Shown: positions 17,409-26,910, numbered from the stretch's first letter. The stretch: DNA of 53,712 nt from Cohnella caldifontis (GCF_029360585.1 NZ_JAQZSJ010000028.1:1-53712), one strand, 5' to 3'. A program made the numbers and translations. The notes: generated by a model from the sequence alone, not told the origin.

Positions 17409-19736
17409 TCACTTGGACGGCCGGTAATGAAATACGTCTCCCGCTCGCGCGTCGCATCGAATCGACTCGTCCCGGTAACGCAGGATACACGGCAATCCGC
17501 GCGACGAGCGCACATCGGCGCCGACCAGCTTTCCGTCCGCCCACTTCATGTCGATTTCGAATCCTCCGCGGGCGCACAAACCCTTGACGGATCCTTCCGG
17601 CCATTGGGCCGGCAGGGCGGGCAGCAGCTCGATCCGGTATTCGGCCCTGCCGCCTCGATAACGGACGCGGCTTTGCAACAGCATTTCCGCGATGCCGGCG
17701 GCGGCGCCGAAATTCGCGTCGATCTGCATGGGAAAAGGCTCGTGCTGATTGAACAGATTCGGGTTCGTGGAGCCGGCCAACAAATCGGCGAGACAGCCGA
17801 ACGCCTTCCGGCCGTCCCGCAGGCGCGCATGCAGCGCGATGCGCCACGCCGCCGGCCAGGCCACGCTTGCTCCGTTGTCGCGTAGTTCGAGGCTTTTCCG
17901 CGCCCCGGCGAATAACTCGGGGGTGTCCTCCCCGGAAATCTGATTCCCGGGGTACAAGCCGTACAGATGGGAGACATGCCCGTTATGGTCGTCGGGGCGG
18001 TCCCAATCCTCCAGCCATTCCTGCAATTGTCCGTACCGGCCGATCTGCATGGGCGGCAGCCGATCGAGCGCGGTTTGCAGTTCGTCCCGGAAAGCGCCGT
18101 CCTCTTGCAGAAGATCGCATGCCGCAACGCATCGTTCGAACAAATCGCGGATCAGCTGCAAATCCATCGTGGACGAATACGTCAGATGGCGTCTGCGGCT
18201 TTGACCGTCGATGTAGGCGTTCTCCGGCGAATAAGAAGGGTTGGTCACGAGTCGACCGGCGAATGTAATCCCTTCCGGCGCTTCTACCATGAAGTCCAAG
18301 AGGAACCTCGCGGCCTCCTTCATCGCGGGATAAGCCCGTTCTTTCAGGAAGGCCAAGTCGGGATGGTACTCAAAATGATCCCAGAGATGCTGCACCAACC
18401 ACGCGCCGCCCAGCGGCCATATGCCCGCATGGATATCGACCGGAGCCGCGGCTCTCCATAGATCGACGTTATGATGCACGACGAATCCCCGCGCGCCGTA
18501 GTAGATTTCCGCGGTGCGCGCGCCGGTAACGCGCAGGTCGTCGATCAAATCGAACAAGGGCCCGTGACACTCCGGCAAATGCCCGACCTCGGCCGGCCAG
18601 TAGTTCATTTGGACGTTGATATTGGTCGTCCACTTGCTGCCCCATTCCGGCCATTCCTCTTCGTTCCAGATTCCTTGGAGATTGGCCGGCTGGCCGCCCG
18701 GCCTGGAGGAAGCGATAAGCAAATACCGGCCGAATTGAAAATACAAAGCCGCCAGCGCCGGGTCCTCGGACTCGCGGAAAGAACGAATGCGCCGATCCGT
18801 CGGTTGCCGTTCGCTTCCGCCGCCTTGCCCGTCGTTCGTCTCCCCTCCGAGCCGTAACGAGACACGCCGGAACAACGATCGATAGTCCTCTATATGTTCG
18901 TTCAGTACTTCCTCGTAGGGACGGCCGGCGATCCGCGCGAGGAATTGCCCGTTCTTCCCGGCCGGATCCCCGCCGATGTCGCCGTAATTCAAGAATCCGG
19001 TCGCCCCGGAAAACACGAGGGTCACGGCGTCTGCTTTCGCGATCCTCAGGCTGCCATCGGTTGCGTCGCACCGTCCTCCCTCGCAGACGGCCGAGAGCGC
19101 GCCTTCGAACCGGAGACCCGGCCCTTCCCAAGCGGCGATCCAATGCTTGGCTTCCTTGCGCGTGCCCGTGCGTCCGGCCAGCCGGATCGTATCGTTCCCT
19201 TCCGTCTGCACGGAGTGATCCGGGTGCACGGTGGCGAGCGAAGCCTTGACATCGATGCTGCCCGGCACGCTGGCCGTAAGCCGGATCACCAGGCACCCGC
19301 CGGGATGGGAGCAGAAAATCTCGCGGGTGTACGCGCACCCGCCCACTTCATAGCTCACGGTCGCCACCGCCCGTTCCAGATCCAGCTCCCTTCGGTAATG
19401 CCGGACCGTACGATGCTCCGGAAAGTCCAACCACAGATCGCAAAAAGGCAAATAGGCCTGCAAATTGACCGGATCGCCCATCATGCGCTGCAGGAACAAC
19501 TGCTCCGCTTCCTCGACGCGGTCGGCGAATATCAACTGCCTGACTTCTTGCAAATACCGGCCGGCGTCCGGCCGGTTGTAATCATGGGGAGCCCCGGACC
19601 ACAGCGTCTCCTCGTTGATCTGGATTCTTTCCTTCGTAAGCGCTCCGAATACCATGGCGCCCAGCCGTCCGTTCCCGACCGGAAGCGCTTCTTTCCACGT
19701 CAAACCCGGCGAATCGTACCACAGCTTCAAGTCCAT
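17409..19736 (-). CDS. Alpha-L-fucosidase, glycoside hydrolase family 95
   Basis: This 775-residue protein has the full GH95 layout. An N-terminal beta-sandwich begins LWYDSPGLTWKEALPVGNGRLGAMVFG, followed by an (alpha/alpha)6 barrel and a C-terminal beta domain. The catalytic asparagines of the family correspond to Asn372 and Asn374 in TTNINVQMNYWPAE. The general acid region is QEWLED (Glu573/Glu576). HVSHLYGLYPGNQIS is another family hallmark. Members hydrolyse alpha-1,2-linked L-fucose, and some act on alpha-L-galactosides, by inversion. There is no signal peptide, so it acts on imported oligosaccharides such as fucosylated xyloglucan fragments. It follows kinase-regulator 3 by 40 bp, and importer 3 lies just upstream. 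Confidence 0.95.
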   Translation of the reverse strand: MDLKLWYDSPGLTWKEALPVGNGRLGAMVFGALTKERIQINEETLWSGAPHDYNRPDAGRYLQEVRQLIFADRVEEAEQLFLQRMMGDPVNLQAYLPFCDLWLDFPEHRTVRHYRRELDLERAVATVSYEVGGCAYTREIFCSHPGGCLVIRLTASVPGSIDVKASLATVHPDHSVQTEGNDTIRLAGRTGTRKEAKHWIAAWEGPGLRFEGALSAVCEGGRCDATDGSLRIAKADAVTLVFSGATGFLNYGDIGGDPAGKNGQFLARIAGRPYEEVLNEHIEDYRSLFRRVSLRLGGETNDGQGGGSERQPTDRRIRSFRESEDPALAALYFQFGRYLLIASSRPGGQPANLQGIWNEEEWPEWGSKWTTNINVQMNYWPAEVGHLPECHGPLFDLIDDLRVTGARTAEIYYGARGFVVHHNVDLWRAAAPVDIHAGIWPLGGAWLVQHLWDHFEYHPDLAFLKERAYPAMKEAARFLLDFMVEAPEGITFAGRLVTNPSYSPENAYIDGQSRRRHLTYSSTMDLQLIRDLFERCVAACDLLQEDGAFRDELQTALDRLPPMQIGRYGQLQEWLEDWDRPDDHNGHVSHLYGLYPGNQISGEDTPELFAGARKSLELRDNGASVAWPAAWRIALHARLRDGRKAFGCLADLLAGSTNPNLFNQHEPFPMQIDANFGAAAGIAEMLLQSRVRYRGGRAEYRIELLPALPAQWPEGSVKGLCARGGFEIDMKWADGKLVGADVRSSRGLPCILRYRDESIRCDARAGDVFHYRPSK

Positions 19737-19776
19737 CCCGCCTTTCCGTTGGTCCCGGTATGTTACCCGCCCCGTT

Positions 19777-20499
19777 TCACTCTTCCTCCGACGAAGCGCT
19801 CTCCCGGTACTCGCTGGGGGTGACGCCCGTATATTTCTTGAACACTTTCGTAAAGTAATGCTTATTCTCGTAGCCGACCTGCTGCCCGACCGCGCTGACG
19901 GGGAGATGGCGCTGCGCCCGGAGCAGCTTCCGCGCCTCCCGAATCCGCAGCCCGTTCAAGTAATTGACGAACGTATCGCCCGTTTCCTTCTTGAATAAAC
20001 TGCTGATGTAATTCGGATGGAGATCCATCCGGTCGGCGAGATGATCCAAAGATAGATCGCTCCGGAAGTTGGCCTCCATGTAAGCGAGAATCCGCTTGGC
20101 GTGTTTCGAGTAATCCGAATCGTTGCCGGCCGGAAGTTCCTCGCCCACGCGTTCGAGCAGCCGCGCGATTTCGACTTTATCGATCGGCTTCAACAGGTAA
20201 TCGACCACGCCCGTGCGCAAAGCCCTTCGCGCGTATTCGAATTCGTCGTAGCCCGTCAAGATGATGAAACGGTCGCATAATCCGTCTTGTCTGGCCTCTT
20301 CGATCAATTCGAACCCGTTTTTCTCCGGCATGTTCAGGTCCGTAATCGTCACGTCGGGCCAATAGTCCTTCATGATGTCCAAAGCCTCATAGGCGTTGCC
20401 CGCATCGCGGAACCGGGCACCGACGGGCGCGACTTCCCTTACGACCTTGACCAGCCCGCTCAGAATGAGCGGTTCATCGTCCACGATCAATATCTTCAT
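19777..20499 (-). CDS. Short response regulator, receiver plus AraC domain (system 3)
   Basis: This regulator is only 240 residues long, less than half the size of the other three in the window. A receiver (ILIVDDEP, Asp54 in VTITDLNMPE, Lys near 105 in YLLKPID) is joined almost directly to the AraC helix-turn-helix domain (about 140-235, DLHPNYISSLFKKETGDTF). The large middle region of YesN-type proteins is missing. It overlaps the kinase gene by 26 bp. It probably controls importer 3 and the fucosidase. Confidence 0.94.
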   Translation of the reverse strand: MKILIVDDEPLILSGLVKVVREVAPVGARFRDAGNAYEALDIMKDYWPDVTITDLNMPEKNGFELIEEARQDGLCDRFIILTGYDEFEYARRALRTGVVDYLLKPIDKVEIARLLERVGEELPAGNDSDYSKHAKRILAYMEANFRSDLSLDHLADRMDLHPNYISSLFKKETGDTFVNYLNGLRIREARKLLRAQRHLPVSAVGQQVGYENKHYFTKVFKKYTGVTPSEYRESASSEEE

Positions 20500-22291
20500 C
20501 GTCGGGTTCCCTCTCTTTCGCGATGATGACGCACAGCGTCGTCCCTTGGCCCGCTTTGCTTGCGATTTCCAACCTCGACGCCCCGCCGAAATAGGAACGG
20601 ATCCGTTCGTTCACGTTGACCAGCCCGACGCCGCTCTCTTGCTCCTCGCCGTTCCTCTCGTCATGCCTCGCCAGCCGCTCCTGAATCGCCTGCAGTTTCT
20701 CGGGAGGAATTCCGCTGCCGTTATCGGAGACGGTAATCCGGATTTCCGCTGCCGTCTCCGTTGCCGACAGCCGGATATGGACGCTCCGCAATACGGTGGA
20801 CGTTCCGTGCGCGATGCAGTTCTCGAGAAGAGGCTGCAAGAGAAATCGGGGGCATCGCACTTTTTCGGCATCCAAGGACACCTCGATTTCATACGTCAAT
20901 CGGCTCTGCAGCCGCATCTTGTGAATGTTGAGGAAGAAGGTGACCATCTCGATTTCCCTGGCTAGAACCGTCTCGTCGTTCTGAGGCGACAGGCTGTAGC
21001 GCATCAGCTTCCCGAACCAGAAGGAAATATCGGCGACTTCCTTATCGTCGTGGGATTCCGCGATCATTCGGATCGTTTCGAGCGTGTTGTAGAGAAAGTG
21101 CGGTTTAATCTGGGCTTGCAGCACTTTGTAAGCGGCTTCTTTATTGCGCAGTTCGGCGCGGTGGACGTTGTTGATCAGTTCGTCCATGCGCCGGATCATC
21201 GCGTTATACGTTTGCGTGAGGAACCCGATTTCGTCTTTTTCATCCATTTTGTCGTATTTGATGACCAGCGGTTTGAAATTGTCTTCGCGTAAGGTGCGCA
21301 TATGGCGGGCGAGCCGGAAAATGCGTTTCGTGATCGTGGACGCCAGGGCGTAATAAGCGATCGACAATCCGGCAAGCAGCAGGACGATCGTCGTCACCAG
21401 CACGATTTCTCTGCGTTTGATCGAATGGAAGACATCGCCGACCTGCCCCGTGACGACCACGCGGACGCCGAGTTCTCCGAGGAACAGCTGGTTCACGATC
21501 GTTTTCCGGTTGATGAAGAACGTGTCGTTCTTCGATTGCAACAGACGCAGCGTCTTGTCGTCCGGTCCGGCCGCCGTTTGACCGCCGATCAACGGCTTGC
21601 CCTGCTCGGACAGAAGAAAAGCCTCCCAATTCCCTTCCACGCCCGCAGCCTCGTAGAAATGCCGGATCAGGCTGCTCCGGACCCGGATCTCGAGCAGCCC
21701 GATTTTCTCCGTGATTTGGGTATTGTAAATATACTGGTAATAGATTAATTCCGGATCCGAGACCTCCGGGTCGGCGCGCACCCATACGCCCTGGCCCGGC
21801 TTGATGGACCGGACGGCTTCCGCCATTCGCGGATCCAGCTGGGACAGTTCGAGGAGTTGCTCCGAAATCGGCAGGACCCCGTCCTTGATCTTATAGACGA
21901 CAAGCGATTCGATCTCCGGACTGGCGAACAACGATTGCGAAAAGAGCGGACGGATGTACCGGATGAACGCGTATATGCTGTCCGCGTCGGTTTCGTAAAC
22001 GCCGTCCAAATAATCGGTCACGTACGGATTGTATTGCAGCATCCGGTGCACCGATTGGATGCGGGCGAGATCCGTCCTCAAATTGGCGTAAGCCTGCTCC
22101 AGGATCTTCTGACGGCTCTCTACGAATTGCTGGGTCAGGTTGCCGTAAGTTTGCGTATAGTAGCGGTAACCGAATGCGATGACCGGGATCAAGATGAGAA
22201 TCACGTATCCCAGGATCATTTTACGCATGATGCTTATGGCAACCATTCCCTTCGAGTTCCGTCGGATTTCCGTATCCCGTTGCCGCCCCAT
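20474..22291 (-). CDS. YesM-type sensor histidine kinase (system 3)
   Basis: This kinase is about 600 residues long. Membrane helix 1 is at about 26-42, with an extracytoplasmic sensor to about residue 295. A second helix (IVLVTTIVLLLAGLSIAYYAL) and a HAMP region follow. Phosphoacceptor His398 (counted from 22291) is in IKPHFLYNTLET. The ATPase domain has LLENCIAHGT and DNGSGIP. The start is uncertain: ATGs at 22291, 22246 and 22228 are all in frame and none has a well-spaced ribosome site. The segment MRKMILGYVILILIPVI would put the membrane helix at the very N-terminus if 22228 is used. A hairpin separates it from the lipoprotein gene upstream. Confidence 0.92.
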   Translation of the reverse strand: MGRQRDTEIRRNSKGMVAISIMRKMILGYVILILIPVIAFGYRYYTQTYGNLTQQFVESRQKILEQAYANLRTDLARIQSVHRMLQYNPYVTDYLDGVYETDADSIYAFIRYIRPLFSQSLFASPEIESLVVYKIKDGVLPISEQLLELSQLDPRMAEAVRSIKPGQGVWVRADPEVSDPELIYYQYIYNTQITEKIGLLEIRVRSSLIRHFYEAAGVEGNWEAFLLSEQGKPLIGGQTAAGPDDKTLRLLQSKNDTFFINRKTIVNQLFLGELGVRVVVTGQVGDVFHSIKRREIVLVTTIVLLLAGLSIAYYALASTITKRIFRLARHMRTLREDNFKPLVIKYDKMDEKDEIGFLTQTYNAMIRRMDELINNVHRAELRNKEAAYKVLQAQIKPHFLYNTLETIRMIAESHDDKEVADISFWFGKLMRYSLSPQNDETVLAREIEMVTFFLNIHKMRLQSRLTYEIEVSLDAEKVRCPRFLLQPLLENCIAHGTSTVLRSVHIRLSATETAAEIRITVSDNGSGIPPEKLQAIQERLARHDERNGEEQESGVGLVNVNERIRSYFGGASRLEIASKAGQGTTLCVIIAKEREPDDEDIDRGR

Positions 22292-22303
22292 GAGCGAGCA
22301 AAG

Positions 22304-22335
22304 TCCGGTAAGGGCCGAACCGCGCCCCTACCGGA
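22304..22335 (-). terminator. Hairpin between binding protein 3 and kinase 3
   Basis: Twelve-base arms TCCGGTAAGGGC and GCCCCTACCGGA pair with one mismatch around an 8-base loop, nine bases past the lipoprotein stop. The T-run is short, so partial read-through into the kinase genes is likely. Confidence 0.65.
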
Positions 22336-22344
22336 TTTTCGACT

Positions 22345-23925
22345 TTACTTGAACAAATCCTTCTTCTTCTGATACGTCTCGTTCGCCCAATCGACCAGCT
22401 TCTGCAAGCCCAGCTTCTCGGCGTTCTTCACCATGTTTTCGTAATTCGCGACGGCTTCCTCTTCGGATTTGGCCAAGTAAATTTTAACCTTCTCGTTTTT
22501 CACCATCTCGTCGATCTTCGTCTTGAGCGTCTTTTCCGGGGAATCCGGCTGCGTCTGGATCAAGCCGAGCGCCGGCTTGTAAACCGTAAAGGCTTTCCGG
22601 TCCATCAAAGCTTGCGTTTTCTGAGTACCGGGAACGTAAGACAACATGCCTTCCGTCACGCCGTCATTGTACAGGTACCACCATTTGATGCCGTTGCCGT
22701 TCACGAAATCGGCGTCGTTCGGATCGTATTTCAAATTCGGATAACCCTCTTCGTTCCACGTCCAATGTTCGCCCTCGACGCCGAACATGGTCAGCTTCTT
22801 GCCCTCGTCGCTCGCCAGGTATTGGATGAATTTGATCGACGCCTCCGGATTCTTGTTGTTCTTGGTAATGAACGTTCCGGCGAAGCCGAGGCCCGAGCTG
22901 ACGGAGATCGTTTTGTCCGACAAGGCGCTGGGCAGCAGTTTGAACGTGTACGAGCCTCCGCTGTTCTTGACTTTGATGTTGTCGGAGTCCGCGACGCTTA
23001 CCGTATGACTGTGAGCGAACGCTTTGCCGCTCGTCGCGTACTGATCGTCGATCTGATCGTTCGTGTACGCGAAATTTTCCGCCAGAATGAATCCGTTGCG
23101 ATACAGGCTGTTCATGAATTTGAAGTAATCGAGCGTCTCCGGCTGACGGAGGACGTAATCCACTTTTCCGTCCCGTTCGTACCAGCCGTCCAAGAGCCCT
23201 TCGACGCCGGACTGCTGCAGGAAATATTGCTCGATCCATTCCTTGTCCATGGTCAGCGGAATCATGTCGGGATACTTCGCCTTGACCATGCCCAGGACCT
23301 TCAAGAAATCGTCCAGCGTTTGAATCGGCGGGTTGCCGAGCTCTTTCAGGATATCTTCCCGCACGGCAATGCCGGGGTTGCCGTCGCTGCCCAGGGAGTA
23401 TTTGCTTTTGGCCATTTCCTCCTGCGTCGCGAAGGAGTTCCGGACCGTATAGAAATTGCCGTCGTCCATCGTATGGATGGCGATTCTCGTATCGTCGATT
23501 TTAAAATCCGGGGCGTACTTGGCAATCAGTTCATTCCACGGATAGGAAAGCTTCGAATCCGACAGGCGGTCAACCTGGGCATAGGTGAATACGAGGTCCG
23601 GGAGGTCTCCGGAAGCGATCATGAGCGGAAGCTGCTTGTCGTCCGTCGCGACGGTCACTTTCAGCTTGACCCCCGTCTTCTCGGTGATCTTCTCCGCGAC
23701 CGGGCCTTTCCACTCCTTGACCGGATACCAAGGCGCGTCGATGAACAAGGAAAGCTCAATCGGTGCTTTGGCGCTTGGAGCCGACTCGCTGCTTGGGTTC
23801 GGCGACGGTTCGCCGGAGGCCCCTTGATTGCCGGCATCGTTCTTGCTGCAGGCGGACAACAAGGCCAGTACCAGCACGACGGCCAGCGTTGCTAACAGCA
23901 GTTTTTTCTTTCCGAATCGATTCAA
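22345..23925 (-). CDS. LplA-type substrate-binding lipoprotein (importer 3)
   Basis: This 526-residue lipoprotein has a positive N-terminus and a hydrophobic core (LLLATLAVVLVLALL), with the lipobox ending at Cys26 (LLSAC). The mature part is of the large binding-protein class that accompanies LplB/YtcP permeases (APWYPVKEWKGPVAEKITEK near the start). I chose TTG at 23925 because GGAGGGG lies five bases upstream; an ATG seven codons earlier has that site inside its own reading frame. It follows permease genes and is probably specific for a fucosylated oligosaccharide, given the fucosidase downstream. Confidence 0.93.
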   Translation of the reverse strand: MNRFGKKKLLLATLAVVLVLALLSACSKNDAGNQGASGEPSPNPSSESAPSAKAPIELSLFIDAPWYPVKEWKGPVAEKITEKTGVKLKVTVATDDKQLPLMIASGDLPDLVFTYAQVDRLSDSKLSYPWNELIAKYAPDFKIDDTRIAIHTMDDGNFYTVRNSFATQEEMAKSKYSLGSDGNPGIAVREDILKELGNPPIQTLDDFLKVLGMVKAKYPDMIPLTMDKEWIEQYFLQQSGVEGLLDGWYERDGKVDYVLRQPETLDYFKFMNSLYRNGFILAENFAYTNDQIDDQYATSGKAFAHSHTVSVADSDNIKVKNSGGSYTFKLLPSALSDKTISVSSGLGFAGTFITKNNKNPEASIKFIQYLASDEGKKLTMFGVEGEHWTWNEEGYPNLKYDPNDADFVNGNGIKWWYLYNDGVTEGMLSYVPGTQKTQALMDRKAFTVYKPALGLIQTQPDSPEKTLKTKIDEMVKNEKVKIYLAKSEEEAVANYENMVKNAEKLGLQKLVDWANETYQKKKDLFK

Positions 23926-23954
23926 CCTAACCCCTCCGTTTATCATTGTGCTTT

Positions 23955-23978
23955 ATATTAAAGCAAGCGCTTTAATAT
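23955..23978. promoter_or_regulatory. Perfect inverted repeat between permease and binding-protein genes
   Basis: The arms ATATTAAAGC and GCTTTAATAT flank four bases (AAGC). The site starts 30 bp before the lipoprotein start codon. The inner AAAGC..GCTTT resembles a cre half-site pair; as RNA it would form a 10-bp hairpin. It may be an operator, or an mRNA-stabilising structure at the 5' end of the lipoprotein message. Confidence 0.45.
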
Positions 23979-23990
23979 CTGAGAGATTTC

Positions 23991-24872
23991 TCAACCTTTG
24001 ACGGAACCCAGCATGATTCCCTGGATGAAATACTTCTGCAGGAACGGGTATACGCAGACGATCGGCGCGATGGAGATCACCATGGCCGCGACTTGAAGCG
24101 AATAGCTCGTGACGCCCGCCGACGCGCTGTTCGCGACGGCAATCGCATCCATCGGCATGTTGCTCTTGTTGATGACCTCCATCATCCGGAACGCGAGCGT
24201 CCGCAAGCCGTCCGATTGCACGAAATAGGCGGAGTCCAGCCAGGAGTTCCATTGGCCGACGCCCATGAAGAGCGCCATGGTGGCGATCAGCGGCATCGAG
24301 ACGGGAAGGATGATGCGGTAGAAGATGACGAGCTCGTTCGCCCCGTCGATATGCGCCGACTCTTTCAGTTCTACGGGGATTTCGCGGAAGAACGAGAGGG
24401 CGATCAGCAGAAAAAACGTGCTGAGCATGGAAGGGATGATATAGACGCCGAACGTGTTGAGCAGTCCGATCGAGCGCAGGACCACGTAATAAGGAATGAG
24501 CCCTCCCGAGAAGTACATCGCGAAAATGATGATCGTGAAGTACAACCTGCGAAGCAGCAGCTCGCGATGCGAGAGTCCGTATGCGACGAGACAAGTGAGC
24601 AAGACGCCGAGCACGGTTCCGGATACGGTTCTGAGCACCGTGACCAGAAAGGCTTGATACCAGTGCGGATCGTTCAGGAACTGGGCGTAGTTCTCGAACG
24701 TGATTTGGCGCGGCCATAAGTAGATCCCGCCCAGAAGCGAATCGGTCCCCTTGTTGAGCGAGAGGATCAGGACGTAATAGAACGGATAAAGCATCGACAG
24801 CATGATCACGAAGAGAACGAGGTGAACCGCGGCATCCATGAACCGGTCTTTCTGTCTTTGGCTGAACGGCAA
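23991..24872 (-). CDS. YtcP-type carbohydrate ABC permease (importer 3)
   Basis: This 293-residue permease has the YtcP/LplC signature features: an N-terminal HLVLFVIMLSMLYPFYYVL membrane helix, the segment YFSGGLIPYYVVLRSIGLL, the EAA loop ELKESAHIDGANELVIFYRI and the C-terminal FIQGIMLGSVKG. It works with the LplB-type partner whose gene ends 18 bp upstream. Confidence 0.94.
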   Translation of the reverse strand: MPFSQRQKDRFMDAAVHLVLFVIMLSMLYPFYYVLILSLNKGTDSLLGGIYLWPRQITFENYAQFLNDPHWYQAFLVTVLRTVSGTVLGVLLTCLVAYGLSHRELLLRRLYFTIIIFAMYFSGGLIPYYVVLRSIGLLNTFGVYIIPSMLSTFFLLIALSFFREIPVELKESAHIDGANELVIFYRIILPVSMPLIATMALFMGVGQWNSWLDSAYFVQSDGLRTLAFRMMEVINKSNMPMDAIAVANSASAGVTSYSLQVAAMVISIAPIVCVYPFLQKYFIQGIMLGSVKG

Positions 24873-24890
24873 CGCCGACCCCTCCTGTCT

Positions 24891-25886
24891 CTAGAATAAA
24901 CTGGAACCCGACGTCCGCTTGGCGATGGCATTGCTGGAGAAGATCAAGATGACGGAGATGACGGATTGAATGAGGTCGATGGACGCCGCGTAGGAGAATC
25001 GCCCGTCCTTCAAGCCGACCTTGAACGCGTAAGTCTGCACGATCTCCGAGGTCGGATTGTTGATGCTGTTCCCGAACAGGAAAGCTTGTTCGAAATTCGA
25101 GCCGACCAGCCCTCCGCCGAGGATGCTTCCGACCGTCAGGATAAGCACCACGACGATCGTTCCCTTCATGCCGGGAAACGTGATGTGGCGAATGCGGGCA
25201 AGCCTTCCGGCCCCGTCCATTTGCGCCGCTTCGTAAAGCGACGGGTTGATGCCCGCGATGGCGGCCAGGAAGATGATCGTCCACCAACCCATTTCCTTCC
25301 ACACGGCGCTTCCGACCGACAATCCCCAGAAATAATTCGGATTCGTCAGGATGGCCAGCGGTTTATCGATGACTCCAAGACCCATCAGCGCTTTGTTCAC
25401 GACGCCGATGTCGGCGGAGAAGAAGGAGAACGAGATGCCGACCACGACGACCCACGAGATGAAATGCGGCAAGTAGCTGACCGTCTGGACGAACCGTTTG
25501 AACCGCAAGTTTTTCGCTTCGTTCAGCAAGATCGCCAGCAGGATCGGAGCCGGAAACGTAAACAGCACTTTCAGAAGGCTCAACACGAGCGTGTTGCGGA
25601 CGATGGTCCCGAACTGGTAATCGTTCACGAATTCTTCGAAGTGCGCCAGTCCGACCCATTCGCTGGTGAAAATCCCTTTGATGCCGGAGGAAATCGAATA
25701 GTCCTTGAACGCCATCAGAATCCCGAACATCGGAGAGTAGGAGAAGATCAGCAAAAAGACGATGCCGAGTCCGACGAAGAGATGAAGCAGCTTCTGTTTT
25801 TTGAACCGCTTCCAAAATAAAGCCTGCCGTCCGTTTGTTGACCTCGCGTTTGCCTTGACGCTCGCGGTTGCCGAATTTCCTGCCAT
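24891..25886 (-). CDS. LplB-type carbohydrate ABC permease (importer 3)
   Basis: This 331-residue permease has a cytoplasmic N-terminal extension of about 30 residues before the first membrane helix (LHLFVGLGIVFLLIFSYSPM). It carries FKDYSISSGIKGIF and the EAA loop SLYEAAQMDGAGRLARIRHI, typical of LplB proteins. It is the first gene of the importer 3 operon; the upstream sequence carries a cre-like site but no clear promoter. Confidence 0.94.
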   Translation of the reverse strand: MAGNSATASVKANARSTNGRQALFWKRFKKQKLLHLFVGLGIVFLLIFSYSPMFGILMAFKDYSISSGIKGIFTSEWVGLAHFEEFVNDYQFGTIVRNTLVLSLLKVLFTFPAPILLAILLNEAKNLRFKRFVQTVSYLPHFISWVVVVGISFSFFSADIGVVNKALMGLGVIDKPLAILTNPNYFWGLSVGSAVWKEMGWWTIIFLAAIAGINPSLYEAAQMDGAGRLARIRHITFPGMKGTIVVVLILTVGSILGGGLVGSNFEQAFLFGNSINNPTSEIVQTYAFKVGLKDGRFSYAASIDLIQSVISVILIFSSNAIAKRTSGSSLF

Positions 25887-25950
25887 GCGCGTGCCTCCCT
25901 TTACTTCAAGTCTATCGGAGCAGCCGTTGGCCCATAAGCCAACATTTCTA

Positions 25951-25964
25951 AGAAAGCGTTGTCA
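25951..25964 (-). promoter_or_regulatory. cre-like site upstream of importer 3
   Basis: AGAAAGCGTTGTCA resembles the CcpA operator with one mismatch in the first half. It lies 65 bp before the first permease gene. It is moderate evidence only. Confidence 0.35.
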
Positions 25965-26061
25965 TTTTTAAAGATGCGAATTGCCGCCTCATGCCTCAAA
26001 ACAATCATCTTCATCGAATTGAAAATTTTTCATTATAGACACCCAACAACATGCTTCCATT

Positions 26062-26640
26062 ATGGGCGTCCATTTCAAACCTGGCGGGGCCTTCCCTTTT
26101 TTAGGCATTTCCCCGCCAATGAACTCGTCGATCAAATTGACCCCGGACACTCCGCATGGGTTTTTGACAATGTACATGACTTTGTCCGGCATCGGCGTGG
26201 GGTTCAATTTTTCGGTGTTGCCGTCCGCTTCCCTTCAGGGCATGGACATGAAGTAGCGTGGATCCGCCAACTCGACAAATGTATTCTTGCGGACGCTTGG
26301 CATGACGATCGGCATCGCCGTTTTCGGAACTTTGCAGACGCGACGTTTCTCCGATCGTTTGCATGAGATCGTCCCCGGGGCCGGAACGAGAAGCACAGGG
26401 AGCATCGATTTGCAAAACCTGGATCCCCAGCAGTTGTTTCAATCCGGCGCTCGGTCGATTATTCCGGCTGAACACCACGTAGTGACGGTACTGTCCGGAT
26501 CGATCGTCGGCGTATTCGGCTTGACATTGATCCCGATCGCGGTTGCGGTCGTCCCGGTCCTGTTCATGGGCAACGCTCGCGCCGCATCCTCCCGCGAACC
26601 GCAGGTTTCCGGTCATCGGCATTATGTCGAAATGAAGTAG
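26062..26640 (+). pseudogene. Remnant of a DHA2-type MFS multidrug transporter
   Basis: The reading frame covers the last few membrane helices of a 14-helix MFS exporter (LTPDTPHGFLTMYMTLSGIG, VLRTLGMTIGIAVFGTLQ-like motif). It contains an in-frame TAG at 26254-26256 exactly where relatives, as I recall them, have a residue between MDMK and RGSANST. The N-terminal two thirds are missing and no ribosome site is present. It is the only plus-strand coding trace between the fucoside and hemicellulose clusters and is clearly decayed. Confidence 0.75.
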
Positions 26641-26910
26641 CCCCCTTAACGTTTGCGGTCCGGATGTCCGCTGGTGCGGCAATGAAGCGGGCCACTGCCG
26701 GGAATCCGAGTGGAGCGTTGTTCCGGCGATCTTGCAGGATATCGAGAAAATCTTGGAGGACTCCCAGCATGACTACGACGGCGACTTCTCCAGGCGAATC
26801 CGCTCCGGGAACGAAAATTTGGGCGGCAGAGACGTTATTCGGGACGCGGGCACGTTCATCTGGTACCCGGCGGAAGTCAATACTTCAATTCGGCCGGCTG
26901 ATTCTAAACC

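Noticed and set aside
25981..26010. A fourth regulon element suggested by CCTCAAAACAATCATCTTCA
   Set aside because: It shares CAAAACAAT with the element, but has no TATCATAA at the right distance and no second box, so it is probably coincidence.
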